Shown here: piece by piece, positions 58,755 through 64,000 of the stretch
How the letters are laid out: every line of letters starts with the position of its first letter
Numbering within the stretch: the first letter of the stretch is position 1
Origin: Rhypophila decipiens
Taxonomy: Eukaryota > Ascomycota > Sordariomycetes > Sordariales > Naviculisporaceae
Length of the DNA stretch: 64,000 bases
Direction: 5' to 3'
Assembly: GCA_033297075.1 (NCBI GenBank)
Contig: MU858058.1
Coordinates: forward strand, 62,001-126,000
Notes under the pieces: generated by a model
Told to the model about the DNA's origin: nothing
The model's database searches: none
The model's input: only the letters and a program-made list of their open reading frames with translations
Position numbers and translations under genes: made by a program

Positions 58755-61170
58755 CTATGACAGCTCCATCCCCTCGTCATCATCGCTATCCAGCATCTGC
58801 GTGTGGTTGCTACTGAGACTCTCTTTCCTCCTAGAAAGTGCCGATGAATCCTCTGGACTAAACCGGCCGTCGATGCCGCCGGCAATCATGTCCAGTTCGT
58901 CCCCGCCTACGACTCGCCCCTCCATGTCAATCTCCTGCGACAACTCCACAAGAGCCGAGCGCGGCAGGCGCTGGAATCCCAACGTCCGCACGATGCGGCC
59001 CCAGTGCGTCATGCAGAAGCTTGCCGCTCGCTTGCGGAGCCACTCCTCGTTCGCCAGGCCTGCACAGTACCAGATAATACAGGCATGGTCGACGTCGAGC
59101 TCCTTGCTGAGTCGGTTGACGCACAATAGACGCAGATGAGGGATATTGTAGATGTTGGACATGACGAGGAGGCCAGCAATGTCCGAGAGGTCGGCCGTGA
59201 TGTTCTCGTCTTCGTCCGAGCCGGCAGGATCGATACGGTCCGTGTAGAGGTAATATAAAAACGCCTTGACTACGCTGTATGGTTCAGGTATGTGCATCTT
59301 CTTGGTGTGGAATTCGGCCATTTGGCTTGCCCACAAGCGAGCAAAATGTGGCCAGCGGGCTTGGAGAATGAGACGATGGACGTGGATGGGGGGCGAGGTT
59401 GGAGCGTCGGGCGCAAGCCATGTCTGATCGCCATCTGCAGAATCAGCACTGTGAACAAGGGCGGAGCCCATAATCTCCTCCTCGTCGAAATCTTTTGATA
59501 GTGCAGTAACGATGAAATCAGTGCCACTTCCTGTCTCAGGAGGGTGGTTAAAGAGTTTCGCTAGGTCGGCACCTAGGCCTTTTGATGGATGATCTGCATG
59601 CCGAGTCCGTGAGGAAGGGCGAACAAGGTCTGTCCGGGGCTCGGGTCCAAGATTGTTCCCGAGGAAGCCGTACCGACGCAAATCGATCTCCATAATATCA
59701 GAGAGGTATTCCTCGAGCCCATTGGCGCCGAGATCGCTTGCCGCTGGATCGGTCGGGCAACCAAGGAGCCAGGCTTTTGTCCCATCTTCGTTCATTGTGC
59801 AATAATGCCACCGATAGCCAGGTTTGAACACCTCACGGCCTTCAGCGAGCTTCTGCCACCGAAGTGCGCCCAAGTCCAAGGCGGACAGTGAGCATTCCTT
59901 TGCTGTGATTGTAGCTGCCGGCGTTACGAAATCAAGCAGCGTGCCGGACGAATAGACATGAAAATGGATCCCTTGCATCTGGGACGGTATATTGGGGCCG
60001 TTGACAAACTTGAGGGCCGAGATGGCGCCTGGAGCAGGAGGCGCATAGGTCTTCAAGTGAAAAGACGGAGGGTTGACTTGGGCTGTCCTGGAGTTGGCTG
60101 CATAGCCAGACGAGCCAACGACAGGAGACTGGGGCACAGGGTACGCTGGCCGAGGCGAGATGGCACTCCTGCTTAACCCGGTCCGATCCAGAGATCCAAT
60201 GTGCGGCGGCGACTCAAATGCCGGACTCCCCTTGAGATCCAGCCACCAGAGATCGCTGACTTTGTCCATGTCCTCACTGAGGCCTCCAAAAACCCAGACC
60301 CTGTCGCCCCAGATGTAGGCAGAATGGTCGAAACGGCCCACAAAGCGCCATGCTCTCGACCATGTGAAGGTTTTTAGATCCAGGTAGCATATGTCGTCCA
60401 ACACATAATTATCATGCCCAGTAATCCCACCAACAATGAACAGGCGGTCGTCGTGTAGGACTGCAGCGTGTCTGGCGCGTCCCTTGGGAATGGGTCCCGT
60501 CACGGCAGGTTGCGTCCAGTGTGCAGTCTTTAGATCAAAGATAATCAGGTCAGACAGATAGGTCCGGTGCTCGTTTTCACCTCCGAACACAAGGAGCTTA
60601 TCACCTTTGTACAGCGTTGCCGTGTGGCCTAAATCCAAGAATGTCAGTGGAAGCTATTCGGACTAAGCGTACAAGGCAACGCACAGCTGCACAGGTACGG
60701 TACAGGGGTCCTTCCTTACCCATTCTGACACCGGGGATATCCCCATAATTGTCAACCAGGCTCCACTGATGGCTAACCAGGTCCAGTCTCAACACATGAT
60801 TGTAAACCTCATCCGTGTATTGATCGAAGCCACCAAAGGCGTAGATCTGATTGTTTCCGCAGTAAGTCACCGAGGCATTGACCAGACAAGATGGGCGCTG
60901 GCCTAGGGTCCGCGTGACTTTGGGACGATAGCCGTCCATGGGAGAGCGGTTCTTCATGGGCGAGTTGGGCATGATGTAGGTATTGTTAGACGACGCTGCC
61001 GAAGCAGGCGTGAGCGCGTGGTTGGAAGTCAAGCCTGAGTAGGACGGCTGGGTCGGGGCAGCGTGGCCGGGGGTGGCAGCCGGGGCTGGGGGGAGAGCGG
61101 GAGCTGGACCCCCGAAGATGGAAGAACTGAGGGCGGGACCTGCTGGAGTGGACGGATGCGTCTGGGCCAT
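58755..61170 (-). CDS. Ral2-like kelch-repeat and BTB-domain protein
   Basis: Two exons, 60720-61170 and 58755-60628, give 774 residues. The 91-nt intron (GTAAGG...TTAG) is phase 1 and sits between the first and second kelch blades, giving PGVRMGHTATLYKGDKLLVFGG. The N-terminus is Pro/Ala-rich. Kelch blades cover about residues 95-275: NQIYAFGGFDQYTDEVYNHVL, KLLVFGGENEHRTYLSDLI, RLFIVGGITGHDNYVLDDICY and RVWVFGGLSEDMDKVSDLWW. A long middle follows. At about residues 485-660 there is a BTB fold with BACK-like continuation: IHVHRLILQARWPHFARLW, EPYSVVKAFLYYLYTDRI and LLCVNRLSKELDVDHACII. Kelch first, BTB last is the architecture of fission yeast Ral2, which acts with Ras1 and the exchange factor Ste6. 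Assignment to Ral2 is by architecture and general resemblance. The first ATG in frame is 61170; an in-frame GTG lies 24 nt further upstream. Confidence 0.85.
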
Positions 61171-62208
61171 GGCGATGGCCAAAACGGCGATCACGGGGGA
61201 TTGAGATTGGAAGTTGTTGTGTAGTAGCCGTTTCCGACAAGATCAATTTCTCCCTATGGCTTTGCGATCAGCAAGCGCAGGCAAGGGTCGGCTCTGTAGT
61301 CAAATCGACATGGTCGGTGTCTCGTAAGGGTTGGAGGTAGTGCAGTTAGGCGTCGATGGGCAAGCACCTAACGGACGAAGTCGGACAGAGATCTGGGAAG
61401 TTTCGGTCGCGCTGATGATGTTATTGCTGTGACAATCGTTCGATGTTCTGCGGCTAGTTGTAAGTTACCGGTCGGGATGATGGGCTTATCAACAATCATC
61501 AATTGGTGACCTTGTCCCTGGGTTCTGGATCCCCATTTACCGTCGTCCTTCGATGTCACAAAGGCCAAGCTTCATTTTAGCGCCATGCGCCGTCGGTTGT
61601 GCACACATGCCTGGATCGCCACATGTTCCCGTCGGGACTGGCCCAGATGCGCCACCTGGCCAGCAGTGCCGGTGAAACCCGCCAGAGCCGACAAGACTTG
61701 GCAAGCCCAGCCTAGCTTGGCTTGGCACCGTAGGGGTCGGCGTCATTCAAATTGCATGCACTGTAGTGGGGCAACTGGTTGCCCGGCCAAACACCCCCAA
61801 GGTAAACATTTAAGTCGAGCCTCCCCAATTTCCCAACTCTCCTTCCCTTTCGAAAACTTGACCATCATCACCTCACAAAAGTCTGCAACTCTCGCAATCC
61901 CAAACACAGCTGCTCGCACAGAGTTCTGCAAACTTCACACACGCACCTGAAAGCCTTCGCACACAAGAATCCAATCTTCTAGTCAATTAGATCAGTCGAG
62001 CTCGCCCAGGCAGCCTTCTGAATCGCCCCCCCCGACTTGAAGCCATTCTTCGTGGAGGCTCACAACTACCGGCATTTCGGACACACAAGCAACAGAATAC
62101 TAACCCTTCCAGGAACCATTAGCTTGAGTCTCTTGGAGTTCGTCCGTCTTATCGGGACCTACACACGTCACTCGATTTACACATCATCGATACAACAGCA
62201 CAGCAAGC
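61171..62208. promoter_or_regulatory. Shared divergent promoter region of the Ral2-like gene and cdc20
   Basis: The two genes read away from each other across about 1 kb. A C run (62027-62034, inside gccccccccgact) precedes the cdc20 start by about 180 bp, and 61830-61960 is C/T-rich. No gene is supported. Confidence 0.5.
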
Positions 62209-64000
62209 ATGGCCACTGCATCAGTATCAACCCCACTCAAGTCCCATACCGGGCTCTTTTCTTCCCGTACCGCTGGCGGACGGATGCCCTTGACCCCGTC
62301 TCCTCGCCAGAACGCCATCCCCCTCAATCTCAAGTCGTCGCCTGGTACCCCTGACAAGTCAAGCAACGACGGGCAACCAACACGGGTGACGTCAAAGTCG
62401 GTTTACGGAGGCAACCTCAGCTCCCACCTCGCTCGATCTTCTTCAGGCGCCCACCGCGATTCGCCAAAGTCCAACATCGCGCGTGGCGTTTCGACTCCCC
62501 GCAAGGCTCTCGAGCTCGGTGTGTCGGACTTCACCCTCGTTGGCACTGGTGCACAAGCCAAGGGCAAATCTCCATCTAGCGGCAAGAAGAAGAAGACATC
62601 TTTGAGACAAAAGGTTGCCAAGACCACGACCAGCTACGCCCCCGATCGCTTCATTCCCAACAGAAGCACAAGCTCCGCCATTTCCCATGTTGGTTCCGGC
62701 AAACTCGACTTTCAGGAGAAGCAGAGATCACGAACCGGCAGTAGTGATGCCGTTCTTGCCTCTGCCACCGATGATGCCATTGCTGCCCTGGAGGGATTGA
62801 ATCTCGACGACAACGAGTCGGAACCTACCTCTCGGCCGTCTCCCAACACTGTGGCCTACCAAGACTCATTGGCGAATGCTTGCGGTGTCAACATCGGCCA
62901 GCGAATTCTCCAGTTCAAGCCCGCTGCACCAGAGTCTTCCAAGCCTGTCGATCTGCGTCAGCAATACAACCGACCACTGAAGCCTGCCGGAGTAGGTGCC
63001 CAGTTTCGCCGTCGCATTGCCACCACTCCTGAGCGTGTGCTCGATGCGCCAGGTCTTATTGACGACTACTATCTCAACCTTCTCGACTGGAGCTCTGGAA
63101 ATCAAGTAGCCATCGGTCTTGAGCGCAGTGTCTACGTCTGGTCGGCAGATGAGGGTTCAGTCAGCTCCCTCCTCGAGACATCCCCTGACACCTATGTCAG
63201 CAGCGTCAAGTGGTCAGGTGACGGAGCCTACGTCGGCGTTGGTCTCGGAACTGGCGAGGTGCAGATTTGGGATGTTGCCGAAGGTGTCAAGATCCGCAGC
63301 ATGTTCGGCCATGACACACGTGTTGGCGTTATGGGATGGAGCAAGCACCTGCTCTCCACGGGAGCCAGAAGCGGCCTGGTTTTCAACCACGATGTCCGTA
63401 TTGCGGAGCACAAGGTTGCCGAGCTTGTCTCCCACACGTCTGAGGTTTGCGGCCTCGAGTGGCGCTCCGATGGTGCGCAGCTCGCCACGGGAGGAAATGA
63501 CAATCTGGTCTCCATCTGGGACGCCCGGTCTCTCAGCGTGCCCAAGTTCACCAAGACCAATCACAAGTCGGCCGTCAAGGCTCTTGCATGGTGCCCATGG
63601 AATATGAACCTCCTCGCTACTGGGGGTGGCTCCTATGATCGCAACATTCACTTCTGGAACACGACTTCGGGAGCGCGCGTCAACAGCATCGACACTGGGG
63701 CTCCCGTTACCAGCCTCCGGTGGGCTCCTCATTACCGCGAGATCGTGAGCTCTAGCGGCTTCCCTGACAACTCGTTGAGCATCTGGAGCTACCCTACCCT
63801 CGTGCGAAATGTCACAATCCCCGCCCACGACAGCAGAATTCTTTACAGCAGTCTGAGCCCAGACGGCCAGATGTTGGCTACAGCCGGTGAGTAGACGGAC
63901 CCGAGAGAGATTCTTAAGTACTTTGATTACGGCTAGCTAACCTATCCGATCTGCAGCATCTGATGAGAGTCTGAAGTTCTGGAAGATTTTCGAGAAGAAG
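62209..64000 (+). CDS. cdc20: Cdc20/Slp1-type APC/C activator, partial (3' end beyond window)
   Basis: Exon 1 is 62209-63886 and exon 2 begins at 63957; the 70-nt intron (GTGAGT...CTGCAG) is phase 1 and joins MLATAG to ASDESLKFWKIFEKK. The visible part is about 574 residues and ends at the window edge, near the normal C-terminus. The N-terminal region has the C-box DRFIPNR at residues 146-152, used to bind the anaphase-promoting complex, and a RILQFKPAAPE segment near 232-242 at the position of the Mad2-interaction motif. WD40 blades begin near residue 285 (DDYYLNLLDWSSGNQVAIGL) and continue with GEVQIWDVAEG, LVSIWDARSL and IHFWNTTSG, each ending in the WD-like dipeptide position. Cdc20 activates APC/C at metaphase and is the target of the spindle checkpoint. 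Resemblance to Cdc20 is better than to Cdh1, because the region around the C-box and the ILQFKP motif fit Cdc20. Confidence 0.93.

Overview
The window is nuclear DNA of a filamentous ascomycete, most likely a member of the Sordariomycetes. Genes are split by short introns (about 55-270 nt) with GTAAGT/GTGAGT-type donors and CAG/TAG acceptors. The gene set is typical of a mould: a TEA-domain AbaA-like conidiation factor, an Sfp1-like zinc-finger factor, a Ral2-like kelch/BTB protein, a secreted DUF7492 protein and an FCY-type permease. Exon structures were rebuilt by hand from splice signals and protein-family fit; most joins preserve frame and restore known motifs.

Region 1 (1-5.3 kb) holds three genes, all on the minus strand: a Pro/Ser/Gly/Gln-rich protein that runs off the left edge, an EFM2/Rrg1-like protein-lysine methyltransferase, and an unrecognised protein whose 3' end is uncertain. 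Region 2 (5.3-16.8 kb) is an 11.5 kb stretch with no gene I can support; it is unusually rich in GTAC. Region 3 (16.8-29.2 kb) is gene-dense: the Pol II elongation factor ELL, dynein light chain LC8 (seven small exons), the pre-rRNA processing factor Mrd1, and the AbaA-like factor. Region 4 (31.7-39.5 kb) has the LPMO-like DUF7492 secreted protein, cyclophilin H and the Sfp1-like factor. Region 5 (39.5-45.6 kb) is a second long gene-free stretch. Region 6 (45.6-64 kb) has respiratory supercomplex factor Rcf2, a kelch-repeat protein, tRNA-dihydrouridine synthase Dus3, an NCS1 purine-cytosine permease, the Ral2-like kelch/BTB protein, and the APC/C activator Cdc20, which is cut by the right edge.

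The genes do not form a biosynthetic cluster or a mobile system. They are mostly conserved housekeeping functions (transcription elongation, ribosome biogenesis, tRNA modification, splicing, respiration, cell cycle, dynein motor) mixed with developmental regulators. Several pairs are divergent with short shared promoters: LC8/mrd1, kelch/dus3 and ral2-like/cdc20. Sfp1 and Mrd1 both bear on ribosome production, but nothing here shows that their proximity is functional. I found no rRNA, convincing tRNA, CRISPR array, intact transposon or virus-derived gene. I did not find a convincing undescribed system. The best leads are the two gene deserts, an apparent frameshift in the unrecognised gene, duplicated intron positions in the two Sfp1 zinc fingers, and an LPMO-like histidine brace in the DUF7492 protein.
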